This document shows positions 21,314 to 33,794 of a stretch of 64,000 nucleotides of DNA, piece by piece. The stretch lies in assembly GCA_902729315.2 (NCBI GenBank), contig LR746271.1, positions 714,001 to 778,000 on the forward strand, read 5' to 3'. Source of the stretch: Spirodela intermedia. Its lineage: Eukaryota; Streptophyta; Magnoliopsida; Alismatales; Araceae. The translations under genes were made by a program, and so were the position numbers. The notes beneath the pieces are model-generated. The model ran no database searches and was not told where the DNA came from. It saw only the letters and a program-made list of their open reading frames with translations. How positions within the stretch are numbered: the stretch's first letter is position 1; every line of letters begins with the position of its first letter.

Positions 21314-22674
21314 GTATACCATGTATAGGGAAGTACGGTGGTGAGAATATTGGGGTGTAACTATTGATGGGGACCATGCCGTCATTTCTTGTCATTGGTT
21401 CCCTCAATGGTAATTGACATTCTAGCTCCCTAAGTTTCCTCTCTTATTTCTCCTCTCTCTTTTTTTTTATAAATTGATATTAATTATGAAGTAAACATGT
21501 TTCTTTGTTCCCTTGTTTGCCCACTCCAGTGTACCCCTTCTTATGATTGGACTGATTCTAACCAATCCATGTTCATGAAGACATCTAGGACTGTTAGAGC
21601 TTTTTCTACTTTCCTTTCTTCCCCTCAGTCAATTTCATCTCTAAATCTTTTCTTCAAGATAAGTAATTTGAGTAGAAGGGTAGCATTTTCCTCATGGATC
21701 ATTTCTCTCCTTTCCCCCTCCTTCACCCCTATTCCTTCTTTCCCTCCTTTTTGTTCTATTTTTTATTTGTTTTTTTTCCTTCTTTTTTTTTTTGAAGGGG
21801 GTGGGAGGGGGGGGAAGAAAGTTACTAACTTTTGGCACTTTCACTCTTTTTTTTTCCTTCCTCCTGTACTTTGATTCTTTGATTTCCCTATACCTTCGTG
21901 GTCAAATGGGTGAGCTTTTGGGGCTTTTCTCTCCCATTAGTCTTCACTTGCCATGTCTTGATCATCATGTTGTCCTTCTCCTAATTGGGGTCATCGGTTT
22001 GGTCTAGCAAGGTACAGCTCCATGCTCTTCACAATTAATTTTGAACTATTTTCTTTACACTTTTTTTTTTCCTTTTTCCTTCTTTCCTATTTTCCAACTA
22101 TTTTCCTCTCATGTTTGCATGGTGATTTATGCTACTATTCTAGGTGTGATGCATGAAGAGGACAATATATCATGTGTTGTATGTAAAGAACAAGTTATGT
22201 GAGAATTTAACATACCTTTCATCGTGCTTTGATTATACTTCCCATTGTGCTGATTTTGACTATTGCTTGTTTCCTTCATTTATTTATTTTTTGGTGCTTT
22301 CTTCATCCTTTTCAAGCTAGATCAAGCCTCCTCTATATTGTTCGTTTGATATATGGCATGCCCTAATGCTCTAAATTGTATATGTCTCTCCCTTTCCAAG
22401 GTAAGTCCTACATTCACTTGTAGATTTGTTCCCCTTGCTACTATAAGCTCACATTAACAAGGTAGTTAGTCAATTGGTTACCTGTATGATAAACATGTTC
22501 TAGGGATTTGATTATATGTTTATATAATGTTTATCTCTTTCTATATTATTTTTAATTTTTCTTGCTTATATTCTTATTTTTCAAACATCTTGACGAGTGT
22601 CATTGAGACAATTTCAATTACAATGTTATATAAGTTTAATTTTTCACATAATTTTAATCCATCAGCTAACTAGT
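21314..22674. other. T-rich intergenic DNA, no gene seen
   Basis: Contains long T tracts (near 21,780 and 22,065) and a G-rich run at 21,797-21,815. Text around 'caaggtac' near 22,009 resembles 5,132-5,140, suggesting a shared repeat leader. No coding domain is recognisable. Confidence 0.3.
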
Positions 22675-23788
22675 TGACGTGAATTAGTCATTGTATAGTA
22701 AGTCATGCAAATTTAAAATTTATAAAACTAGAAAATACTAATTTTTGGATATTTAGAAGTATTTCTGAACAAATATATCAATTATAATTCAATCAAAGTT
22801 TCAAAAATAATGATATTTTTCAAGTCGATCATAGGGATGTAATATAATATCAGGTAATTATTCATAATTGCTTTCAAAGAATATGATTTTCTATAAATTT
22901 TATATTAAGAAATGAAAATAAAATAAATTTAAAATTTACAAAAAAGGAAAAGAAGGGTGCAAACGTCAAGATGACGTCAGCACATGACGAATGCAAATCG
23001 GGTGAAAATAGAGTTCCGCTTTGCAATTCTTATGTAAGTGATTACAGACGATTTAATTGATCAAATTAAGATCTGTAAAAGCTGAAAGAATTATAATTGA
23101 ATGAAGTATAGTTTAGTAAATTTAAATCACAAAAATTATCACTAAATGAAGTGAAAATTAAGTTGAAAGTAGGAAAATAGAGTTCTGACATCATGACAGC
23201 GATGTGTCAACGATGTATTAGAATCCTAAGCATTTAGAAGGATCGCCGTGTAGTGTCCACATCCTCAAAGGCTCTCTTTGGACAAGGATGACGTGGGTAA
23301 TATCTAGATCTCCTTACGAAGTCTAGAGATCAATGAAATGGATCGTCGAATTGTCTCCGACGGTTGTCACCCGATGGAGTGGAAAAACTGCAACTTTGTA
23401 GCTCTCCAACGACTATCACTCGATGGAGAGGACTTGGATAGAGGTGGAGCTTGTGTTAGGGAGGTTCATTCTCAGGTCCGCGTAGCAAGACGAGGCTCTT
23501 CATCGCATCTAGTACGCTCTCAGGAGGTGGCAACTCGTCTCCCGGCGGATCGTCCTCTTCTCGACGACGGCTTATTCGTCGATCAATTGGAGATGCTTTA
23601 CTTGATGGATTTGCGATCCTTTAATCGCAAATCGTTTAGTAATTTTAGTAACAATGCTCCGCGAATCGTGTTGATGAGATTTTCACCGATGATCTAGCAA
23701 TTCTAGCAGCTTAATCCTTCACCGGTGATCTACAGAAAAGTCGCGATAATCAGATAAAAAATATGAGTTTTGGCTCTAGGAGGATTCT
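22675..23788 (+). mobile_element. Solo-LTR-like element, copy 5, 3'-truncated
   Basis: Begins TGACGTGAATTAGTC and follows the family for 1,114 bp, then stops within the tRNA-like box (…TGGCTCTAGGAGGATTC | TGAAATATTC). The promoter, GC-rich block and TTATCA end are all missing. Truncation inside the tRNA-like box is notable because that is where a primer-binding site would sit. Confidence 0.7.
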
Positions 23789-25130
23789 GAAATATTCTCA
23801 AGCTGATTTGACACTAAATTCATCATTCATAGTTAATTGCCATATGTATAGATCTTTATCTAGATTTGTGCTGGGTACTGATATTTCAATTTGTTTTCTG
23901 AGGCTCTATTTCACTCCTACCCTGTAAAAGATTTCTTGTCAATTTTTCCATTAATTGAGATACAATCATTCGTTGTCTATTAGTATCAATTGTTTCCAAT
24001 TATTTAAAATTTTAAAACCGGACTAGTTGTCGTTTAGGGTTTAAGGTTTAGGGTTTTAGGGTTTAAGGTTTAGTTCAGAGAATATTATTTTGTCATGATT
24101 GTATACATGTTACATATTTATATTATATCTCTTTTAAGGGAACTACCAAACTCTTTCTTTTTAGAAAATCATAAGTTATTGTAACAAACATTTTTTTTCA
24201 TGTGTTATGACCTTTGATAACCTTTAATTTTGTAAGTAATGCCTAAACATTATTGTGTTTCATGATATTTTATTTGTAAGTATCACTAGAAAAAATATTA
24301 AATTTCACCAAACAATTTCAAAACTTCATTATCATTATGTGATTCTATGAATTATGTAAATGATGAAAAATAAACAATTATTAGGAGAAAGTATTTTTTG
24401 GTGTGCCAAAAAAGTGGGAGGAGAGTGGGAGAGAATACAACATAATTAGATACTTTTGTTTCTCAAGTTCAAGAGTCATTAATTCAAATGAAGTTAGAAA
24501 TCCAATCAAGAGCTTTCTTCATGTTCAAACTTTTGGATGACAAAGTTGGCAACTCTACTTATGAAACTTTATTTCACGACCTTATAATGAACTTAAAGGC
24601 AAAGGTTAAACAATGTGCACTAACTTCTAAAGGTGGCATAGTCTAAGTCTATCTCGATATATATGCATAATATATTAGTGATTTTAAGTAGTTTTAAGGG
24701 GGGAATCGGTCTTCAACAAATCACCCCTTAAATTATGATTTTCTCTCATATTGGTTAAATCAAGATTTATAGTACTTTGTCCAACTCGGCATACTCCTTT
24801 TTCTAAAACCTTAATCCTTACTAGTTTAAGTAATTTTGATGTTCATGAAAATCTAGTGCTTACAAATCATCATAAAATATGTTGAAATATACTAATCTAA
24901 TTTTGGTTGTTATCTAAATGTGTTTTTCAGACCTATAATAAAAGAAAGAGACATCAGCAGTCATACATGTATAATGCCAAGTCAAGTTGGATCAGAGTAA
25001 GTCTTTTTAGGCCAAAATCAGATGAGGGAGAAAATAGGTCAAAATGAGTGTTGACACATTGTGTCCATCTGCTATAATAGCGTGCCAACACATTCCAAGT
25101 CATAAATGTTTTTCATAATAAAATGTGTCA
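23789..25130. other. AT-rich intergenic DNA
   Basis: No gene is recognised. It contains the telomere-like run annotated separately at 24,032-24,073 and otherwise unremarkable AT-rich sequence. Confidence 0.3.
24032..24073 (+). repeat. Degenerate telomere-like repeat
   Basis: TTTAGGG, TTTAAGG, TTTAGGG, TTTTAGGG, TTTAAGG and TTTAG follow each other, that is, six telomere-like units with slips. Second such site in the window, here without 5S-like neighbours. Confidence 0.75.
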
Positions 25131-25139
25131 AAAATGACT

Positions 25140-25560
25140 AGGGTATCACATTTGAGCATGTGGGAAATCTAACTAAACAAAATGACAAATGAAAAAAAAA
25201 TAAATTCATGGCACATGATATCATGTGGTGCTAGACAAGACAACATGTGAAAAGCAAAGTCAACTTCATATATGACATCGTATGGTGACTAGACAATATG
25301 ACACATGGAAAACAAAGTTAATATGATATGTTGCATCTTATGGTGGCTAAACAGATAACACATTGTCAGAGAAATCAAGTGACATGTGGCAGTCATCCAA
25401 CATCAGCATGATAAAAGCCTAATTCAATATGACATGTGGCATTATCAAATGTCACATGGCAAAGTCAACTCATCAAGATGACATGTCACAAAAGATCAAC
25501 AAGCATAAATGACACATCACAAATATTGACACAGAAGCAAATCTTTGTGTGACAAGCAAA
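25140..25560 (+). repeat. Degenerate tandem repeat with ACATGTGGCA core
   Basis: Motifs of the type GACA(C/T)(A/G)TGGCA or CACATGTGAAAAGCAAAGTCAA recur roughly every 50-65 bp (for example at 25,248, 25,309, 25,381, 25,432 and 25,482). Units are strongly diverged. It may be the U3 part of an old LTR. Confidence 0.4.
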
Positions 25561-26900
25561 GCTAATAAGGATAGATAATCCTAACATATTAGAAGATGAT
25601 GTATAAAAGACATTGGCCTAAAACATCAAAAGATGAAGACATATTGAAGGATCTCAGGCTAACATGTTAGAAGATCACAAACTGACATGTATCACCTTGT
25701 CAAAGGCTGGTCAAGCCATCACTCTTGGCCAACCTAATTGTGCTGCCTTGATAGTATGTCAACCCATGTGCTAATGGATAAAATCTTTTGCTTGTCAGAT
25801 TTCACTCATTTGATCTCTAGTAGTCTAAACTTTGAGTCATATAATAAATCCTTCATATGATCCTTCTAATAGCACCTCAAGCCCAGAAAATCTCCTCATT
25901 TCATTGTCCAAACCTTCAAAAGAAAATTTTGATGTAAGATCATATATGCTAAAACTTCCTTTGCTCAACTCATTTCTTCTTGGCAAAGATGGTCCTATTT
26001 TGACATCTTGAGGCCTTAGTAAATGATTATAACTTATTATCATGCATGAATACATTTTAGGAGTGTTAGTAATATGGATGGATTGGAGAGGTAGTGCTGC
26101 GTTTAACATGGGGCGATACTCTTTTGAATACTCTCATATAAAAGCTAATTGTTGATCCTGTAAATTTTATTATAATTATTTGAGAGAGAATAGTGCAAAC
26201 TAAATATTTATATCCTTAGCAAGTAGACATAGGCCAAAGAATAATTGAACTACTACAAATCCTTGTATTCAAGATGTGTTGGAACTTACTATGTCAACCA
26301 ACATAAATAGAATATTAAAATTGTCAAAAACTATGTTGACCGTACATAAAACTATGTTGACCTAGTAGAAAACCATGTCAATCCAAAGGAATTTGTGGTG
26401 ACCCACATTATTTTGTGTAAACTCAAACAAAAACTACAAGTTATTCTTTCTACTATCATCATTCAAATAATTATAACTAATATTCTAGAGATTATAAAAT
26501 CAAGTTTCAAAATAAATTAATAGGTTTTATCTTTCCATACTAGGTAGGCCAATAGCTTACTTTTACCTCCATTGTTACTAATGCTACCATGTTTGTAAGA
26601 ATAATGCTTTACTAGCCAATCTAAAAAGTGAGTGGACTGACATTCTTGCTTTTTTAGGAGATTGAACGCATGAAGTAGATTTGTAGTGAAGGCATTCTCA
26701 TCTAAGAAGGCTTTAAATAAATACTTTTGAAAGAATGTATAATTTTTTTAGTGAAAACACTTATAACAAGCTATTTATGGGGCCTAAGAATTTATGGAGC
26801 AGATCTCCGAGAGAGAGTAGGGAGGGGGACAAAGTGAAACCCAATAGTAGTCTAGTGGTCATGCGTTCTTCTAATAAAGAAATACAAATAGGGATAAGCT
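25561..26900. other. Intergenic DNA upstream of the UGT gene
   Basis: No gene is recognised. A 90-codon minus frame at 26,109-25,837 has no domain I know. The final ~150 bp before the glycosyltransferase (26,750-26,900) become less AT-rich and may include its promoter, but no convincing TATA box could be assigned. Confidence 0.3.
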
Positions 26901-26970
26901 TGTTTACTTCCTATGCACGACTCTACTTGCCCATGGTCTCCTGCACGCCGCTCGGAGCACCGCTGCCGCC

Positions 26971-28419
26971 ATGGAGGGAGATTCCGGCGCCCATCTTCAT
27001 GTCGCCGTGTTTCCCTGGCTGGCGTTCGGGCATATCCTGCCCTACTTCGAGCTCTCCAAGGCCCTGGCTCGCCGCGGCCACCGGGTCTCCTTCCTCTCCA
27101 CCCCGCGCAACATCCAGAGGCTGCCCAAGGTCCCTCCCGTCTCGTCCCATCTACTCCACCTCGTCCAGCTTCCCTTTCCCTCCGGAACCCCTCTCCCTCC
27201 CGGCGCAGAGGCTACCAGCGACATCCGTCTCGAGGACAATGGGCACCTGAAGAAGGCGTTCGACGAACTGGAGGCCCCCTTCGCCGCCTTCCTCGATTCG
27301 GTATCCCCGCCCGTCGATTGGGTAGTCCACGATTTCTCCGCACACTGGATGCCCAGATTGGCAGTCCCTCGCTGTCTTCCGTGCGCCTATTTCAGTGTAT
27401 TCTCGCCCCCATGCTTGGCTTTCTTCGGAGCCCCTTCAATGGTCCTTGGGGCCAGCGGCGACGGCAGCGACGGCAGCGACTGGTTTTCGAACGTGAAGAG
27501 CCTCACCGTGCCGCCGCCGTGGATCTCTGGGATCGCGACTACAATCGCCTTTTACACTTACGAGGCCATTGGGCTTTCCGTCGTTACCGTCGTCAATGAG
27601 TCCGGCGTCAGCGATTCCCACCGCTGGGCCTCCACAAACGATTCTGTCCAGCTGGTGATCGTACGGAGCTGCCCGGAGCTGGACGGCGACTGGATCCGCC
27701 TCCTCCAGGATCTATTCGCCAAACCCATCATCCCAGCCGGCTTTCTCTCCCCGGCGGTGCAAAACGGAGTTGCAAGAACCGTCGCCGCCAATCCGGACGG
27801 TGAGATCTTCGAGTGGCTCGACAGGCAAACGCCCGGCTCTGTGTTGTACGTCGCCCTCGGCAGCGAGGCACTGTTAAGCGTGGAACTTTTCCACGAGCTC
27901 GCCCAGGGCCTTAATCTCTCCGGGATCCCCTTTCTCTGGGCCCTTAGGCGCCCCGCCAGCCTACCGCCCGATGCAGAGCTAATCCCGGAGGGGTTCGAAG
28001 CGGAGACCGCCGGCAAGGGCATGGTAGTGAAGAGGTGGATCCCGTAGCCGGAGGTTCTGGCTCACCCGGCGGTGGGGAGCTTCCTGACCCATTGCGGGTG
28101 GAGCTCCATCATTGAGGGACTCAGCCACGGGCTAACCCTGGTGCTCCTGCCGCTGTTCGCAGACCAGGGGCTCATCTCGAGGCTGGCGGTGGAGAGGGGT
28201 TACGGGAGGGAGGTGCCCAGGGCAGAGGAAGACGGGGCGTTCACCCGGGAAGGGGTGGCGGAGACGGTGAGATTTGTGGCGGCGGACACCGCCGGAGAAC
28301 CCTTGCGGGAGGCGGCGAGGGCTGCGGCGGCGGTCTTCTCCGACTACGCGCTGCAGGAGAGCTACGTCGACGGACTTGCCCAGTACCTGGTGGAGAACAA
28401 GTACAAGCTACGGCCCTAG
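26971..28419 (+). pseudogene. UGT91-like UDP-glycosyltransferase with one in-frame stop
   Basis: Single-exon family-1 plant glycosyltransferase, closest in look to UGT91 (soyasaponin/flavonoid rhamnosyltransferase-like enzymes that add a sugar to an existing glycoside in the cytosol). The ATG at 26,971 has a strong GCCGCCATGGAG context. Residue 21 is the catalytic His (in AFGHI) and residue 121 its partner Asp (in VVHDFSAHW). The PSPG sugar-donor box runs over 44 codons from Trp356 and keeps HCGW, E27 and the terminal Asp-Gln. Its fourth codon, normally CAG (Gln), is TAG at 28,045-28,047. The frame then continues uninterrupted for 123 residues to a stop at 28,417-28,419, giving the normal family length of ~482. 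The only lesion seen is this single C-to-T type change. A product ending at residue 358 would lack the donor site. A sequencing error or a segregating null allele is possible. Confidence 0.85.
28045..28047 (+). other. Premature TAG at PSPG position 4
   Basis: TGG ATC CCG TAG CCG GAG: the expected Gln codon CAG reads TAG. This Gln contacts the uracil ring in known plant UGT structures. The following bases (CCGGAG) do not match the CARYYA readthrough context known from plant viruses. Confidence 0.9.
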
Positions 28420-29090
28420 AGCAGGCCAACGGAAGAGAACGGCTTCCTTCGACTGATCGATCGACTTGCCCCCTGCTCCTTTCGGTTTCGAATGTACCTG
28501 TTGTAATAACGTCCTAGAGACGATATACTGTCGCAGTGACGACGGTCGTGTGCCCCTCCAACTAGTTCGTGTGAAAAACCGAGTGGCTGACTTCTTTGCC
28601 AGCTTTGAGAAAAAAAAATTACGCAGTCCAGTACTGAGACTAAAAGTCTCCAAATTCATACTGCCCGGTACGCACTGGAGGGGTTGACTTGACACTTTCG
28701 AATGGGGTATCCCCCATATGATCATCTGCCGAGGTGATTAAACTACTATTTCAATGATGCAAAGTGCTAGAACCAAAGGCTGTAAAGACAACAAATTTCC
28801 ATTTTCTTTTTTCGGGCTGGAAAGAACCAGTCGAGTTGGTTTGACCAGAACCATTTGCCCAATCGGGGGGGGCATAATTTTAGATATGAAACAGTGACCG
28901 AACCCTTCATCTTTACAGCCATTCATAAGATGTGGCGCAAGAAATTATTCTAAATTTTCATTTCATGAGGTGAAAGCGAGCTAAGTAATCATCACCCAAA
29001 AGTAAATATAGCCCACTTTTCTATGAATGGAAGAAGCAACGAAGGAAAAAGACACTAGCAGAGTATGTGTCATTCTTCAACAGAGGAAGA
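28420..29090. other. 3' flank of the UGT gene
   Basis: Moderately GC-balanced DNA with no recognisable gene. It presumably holds the transcript end of the glycosyltransferase; no clear AATAAA was found close to the stop. Confidence 0.3.
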
Positions 29091-29102
29091 TCTCATCTGA
29101 TT

Positions 29103-29418
29103 TCACTTCGACGGAGAGGTCAGTCGGTGCTCCTCTGCATCATGCTTCAGCGTTGCCTCGCCGCCCATCAGCTCTTCAAAGCCCTCTATCTTCACTGGCG
29201 CCGTCCTTGTCCTGCAAGAGTTCCTGAAAAGAAATCCGGAGCCAGCGGAACGGGTCGTCATCTCGAAAGCCCAGAGACGGATCTTAGGCAAGCTGGAAAG
29301 AACGTTTCTGGGCACGTACTGAGACTGGAACCGAGGAACCCTATTCAATTCGGAGTAAGCATCTTTCTTCACGTAGTAGTGGGCTTGTTCCGGATCTGGG
29401 CCACAACTCCATTAGAAG
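29103..29418 (-). other. Possible exon of an unrecognised gene (reverse)
   Basis: A minus-strand frame from about 29,418 to the TGA at 29,103 reads WSCGPDPEQAHYYVKKDAYS..., then YVPRNVLSSLPKIRLWAFEM, and ends HDAEEHRLTSPSK. The composition looks like real protein and it is GC-balanced unlike its surroundings, but I do not recognise the family. Further upstream on the same strand, a typical acceptor (TTTGCAG) near 29,910 is followed by another open stretch (RGPYWRMIVAIVLTCVFLRD...), which might be an earlier exon. It could be a gene relic or a fragment captured by a transposon; no start codon or complete exon chain could be assembled. Confidence 0.25.
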
Positions 29419-32331
29419 AGGGATCCAACAACCACTTTTATCCTGCCGACCTATACGATTTTTTGCGTCATGTGCGCGTGGGTGTTCTTGCGGCATCATC
29501 ATTTTTCGCTTAAACGATGGGGTTTGATCTATAATTCCAAGGAAAACATCCTGCCCCTCTTGCCAAAATAGTATGTAATGACACATTAGCGACCACGCAC
29601 AAAAAAAGCCGAGGTATTAACAGTGTAGCCTTTGCGCTGAATTTTTTATCCATGTTATTGGTGATTAAATTTTATGTCGGGATCATTTTTTAGGGCCGGA
29701 GCTCCTTGCCTGATTCTCCTGTTTCATCTCTCGTTCCCATTTACAGCGGAAAGGATATTCCAACGTCGAATATCGATCTGCATTATGTGCATTGCTCTCT
29801 TAGAACTTTGAGAAACGTTCTATCTGTGGAGACATGGTCCCGAAGAAACACGCAAGTGAGCACTATGGCAACAATCATGCGCCAGTATGGTCCTCTGTTC
29901 CCTGCAAATTGATATTTGCATGTTCCTAATGGGTGCAAGCTCAGTTCTCTAATATTGGCTTCTGGGTTTGGGACTCTCCTGATGCACAGACGCTTCTGTT
30001 CTTGATATTAATATATTTCTTATATGATATTCACTCCCGTAGTTCACCTCTTAAAGGAATCAAAAAAATTAAACACGTTATTAAGTGATGGCTAAGTTAT
30101 TTTTTGTCGAATAAATGTGACATTAAATGTTTATTTATCATGAGTATGAGCTTTCTCTATTGACAATAGCGTGGCCTCTTAAAAGCATGAATCTAAAAAG
30201 AAATTTTGAAGGTGAAATTTCATGGGAGCTAATCCTTGTAATAAGTGGTGTAGCATCTTAGAGACGTGAAACTAGAAGAGAGATTCTAGGTGAATCTTCA
30301 AGAGAATTGAGCCCATTAATAAGTGATTGTGCTTGGATAATCACAAGTGGTGGAACTTAAGAATAATTTTGTTTCTTGGAGAGTGGATGTAGGTATTAAT
30401 GCCCTCAATGTTGACACACAATTTTTTTTGACACATACAATGAATAATTTATTCATGAATTATTGTTAAATAAGTTAAACTATAATTCATTGATATTCAT
30501 CATAAAATAGATATTATTTAAATTACATATATTGAGAATACTCTATGCAATCTTATGGTTGAACAAATCAAAGGAGTCACTTCCTTGAGAAATTTTTTAT
30601 ATTAAAGTAATGTAGTAAAATATTATCTAAATATAAGTACATCATAACATATGTCAACACATGTAACAAAGTTTCAAATATATTTTGAAAAATCAAAGTC
30701 ACTAGTGAGATTCAAACATAGTATCTAGGCAATGTGAAGAAAAGACCATCAATGCAAAAATATCTGAAATATCAAAGACACATTATGACACACTTGAGAT
30801 TCAAACTCAAGAACAAAAATTTGTAGAAGTGGAAAAAGAAATGGTTGAAATATTCAAACCTCATAATAGGCAGAATTTGAAATAAAAAGTACTATAGTAC
30901 AAAAAATTGGTTAAAATATTTAAAATAAAAATACATGATTAGTGACTGAAATAAGATTCAAATTCATAACTCATATGGTAGCTGAGTTGAACCATTTGAA
31001 TGAATCAAATAAGGAGGTAGAGAAGTTGTCTCTATATAAAGTACATAGTGACATGTCAGAGTCTTATGTGGAGAAAAAGATAAAGTAGAAATGACCAAAT
31101 TACAACCTAGTATCAAGAGCAAGATTATATGTTGAAGCATCATCAACTTTAATATAAGTTTCAAAAACTATTTGTGTAAGACCTACATGTTTTGAAGTAA
31201 ACAAAAACTTAAGGTCAACATCACACATTCTGGACAGTAAAACATCATTAAAGTTCATGGATAAAATGACAAGTTCAATAATATTACACTAGCTCAGTGC
31301 TAAAGACGAATATACATGTTGATCAGTTGTGGACCTCTAGACACAATATCAAAGATGATACAACTATGAGATAAAGTTTGACTCAATAATTTAGACAATA
31401 ACTCATTAGTAGAAGACATGGACTAAATATAAGCCAAACAAACTCTTCTATGTAAGACTTTGAAGGAAGGAGTGTTCCTCAGTCAATTGTGAATTTTTAA
31501 ATAAGATATCATTGACAACAGTCACCAGAGAAAAAAGTTTGAAAGTAAAAAGAAACTCAAGGTCACCAGAGTGCATGCAGACCAACGAGAAGATATTAAA
31601 AATATATGACCATTTCATATGTTGAAATGACATGAATCTATTGGAGTATAAGAGAGAAGAGTTGAGGACAAATTAGATTCAATGTTGAATAAATGAATCT
31701 TCATTCACATCACTCACACAAGCTCAAGAAGAAGATCTATTTAATTATCTACAATAAAGCAACTGTACATCTCAAAGAAACACTTAAAGTTTCATCCTAC
31801 TCAATCATCTTTGTTAACTTACAAATAAAACAAGTATCTTAAAGGCTGTCTCTCTCTATCAAGCCTTAAGATAACTTGAGTGGTGAGTGGAGAGAGGGTA
31901 AGACTAAAGCACAATATGTTGAAAGCCAAGACCTTATTATACAATATGTTATTATTTGAGGAGAATTATTTCTTGATAGAAGCACATGGTGCTATAAGTC
32001 AAGACATGTCTATGAGGGGTGAGATATCTATGGAGATTGAACAATTGTGTTAAGAGAATTGAGCCCATGAAGTTAGTTGTATTTACATTGAAAAAATAAT
32101 GAAAATCTATTAGGGGGATCCTCTAATACTAGACATAGCTCAAGGAAAGGTGAACCAATATAAAATATGTGTCCATTATCATTGAAAATGACAGAAAGAG
32201 AGAGACTAGAGTGACTACATGACAAATATAAATCTTAAGCTAATTTTCATATAAATTATTTTAAAATATGTGTCAACACATATACATAGCCAAAAAATAT
32301 AGTAAATTAATTCATACCCCCTCTTGGTACT
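29419..32331. other. AT-rich intergenic DNA
   Basis: Apart from the possible exon near 29,790-29,910 noted above, no gene is seen. From 29,990 the DNA is strongly AT-rich with retrotransposon-like texture. 31,863-32,000 weakly resembles the start of the window. Confidence 0.3.
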
Positions 32332-33542
32332 TGACGTGACTTAGTCGTTGTATAGTAAATCACGTAAATTTAAAATTTATAAAACTAGAAAATACGAATT
32401 TTCAGATACTTAGAAGTATTTCTGAAAAAATATATCAATTATAATTCAATAAAATTTCCAAAAATAGTGTTAATTTTCTAGGTCGATCACAAGGATGTAA
32501 TATAATATCTGGTAATTATTTAGAATTTTCCTCAAATAATACTATTTTCTATGAATTTTATACTAGGAAATAAAAAGGAAATATATTTAAAATTCACGAA
32601 AAAAGAAATAAGGGTGCGGACATCAAGATGACATCACCACCCGGCGAACGCCAATTGGGCGAAAATAGAGTTCCACTCGACGATTCTTACGTAAGCGATT
32701 ATAGACAATTTAATTGATCAAATTAAGATCTATAAAAGCTGAAAGAATCGTAATGCAATGAAATATATCTTGATAAATTTAAAATCAAAAAATTAACACT
32801 AAATGAAACAGAAATTAAGTTAAAAGTAGGAAAACAGAGTTCCGGCGTCACGGCGGCAATGCGTCGATGATGCACCGGAATCCTGAACATTCGAGAGGAT
32901 CGTCATGTAGTGTCCATGGCCTTGAAGGCTCTCTTTGGACAAAGACGACGTGGGTAATCTCTAGATCTCCTTGCGAAGTCTAGAGATTTATGAAATAGGT
33001 CGTCAAATCATCTCCGGCGGCTGTCACCCGGCAGAGTGGAAAAATGGCGACTTTGCAACTCTTCGGCGGCTGTCACCCGGTGGAGCAGAAAAACGGCAAC
33101 TTTGCGGATCTCTGGCAGCTGTCACCTGACGGAGAGGAGCTGGATGGAGGTGGGACGCGTGTCAAGTAGCTTCATCCTTAGGTCCACACAGCAAGAGGAG
33201 GCTCTTCATCCCATCTAGTATACTCTCAGGAGGTGGTGACTCGTCTCCCGACGGATCGTCCTCTTCCCGACGACAGCTTGTTCGTCGATCAATCGGAGAT
33301 GCTTTACTCGATGGATTCGCGATCCTTTTATCGCGAATCATTCAACAATTTTAGTAACAATGCTCCGCAAATCACGTTGATGAGATTTTCGCCGATGATC
33401 TAGCAATTCTGGTTGTTTAATCCTTCATCGGCAATCTACAGGAAAGTCACGATAATCAGATAAAAAATATGAGTTTTGGCTCTAGGAGGATTCGAACCCG
33501 TGCCAGTTGGCCGCCTTTTCTGGAGAAGGTGACGTAAGTTTA

Positions 33543-33584
33543 GTCCCACATCGCTTGTGCGTCAAATTTTTGGGCGAATATATA
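33543..33584 (+). promoter_or_regulatory. snRNA-type promoter: USE plus TATA
   Basis: GTCCCACATCG (33,543-33,553) and TATATA (33,579-33,584), 25 nt apart. Confidence 0.5.
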
Positions 33585-33606
33585 GTAATGTTACATTGGA
33601 AGGCAA

Positions 33607-33794
33607 GTCCCTTTCTCTAGCATGTACGACCACTCTTTGCCTCATAACCGGCTGGCCACTGGTGACGTGGAAGGGGAGTGGCGCACACGTGCCCCTATTG
33701 GTCCAAGCCGCTCGAGCCCCTGCTCGTGGCTACTCCCCGACTGTGCTTCTGACCCGCTTGCAAGCCCGGCTGGCCGACGGGTTCCCCCCATTTT
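33607..33794 (+). ncRNA. Candidate structured RNA in LTR-like element, copy 6
   Basis: G at 33,607, 23 nt after TATATA; first TTTT at 33,791-33,794; ~188 nt. In the main hairpin one C has become T, turning a G-C pair into G-U and preserving the helix. Confidence 0.25.

Noticed and set aside
26735-27599. Plus-strand frames of 171 and 228 codons overlapping the UGT start
   Set aside because: They are shifted frames over the GC-rich glycosyltransferase exon; only the frame from 26,971 gives family motifs.
28045-28047. Programmed readthrough or recoding of the TAG in the UGT gene
   Set aside because: The bases after the stop do not fit the known plant readthrough context and no family member is known to need recoding; loss of function or sequencing error is simpler.
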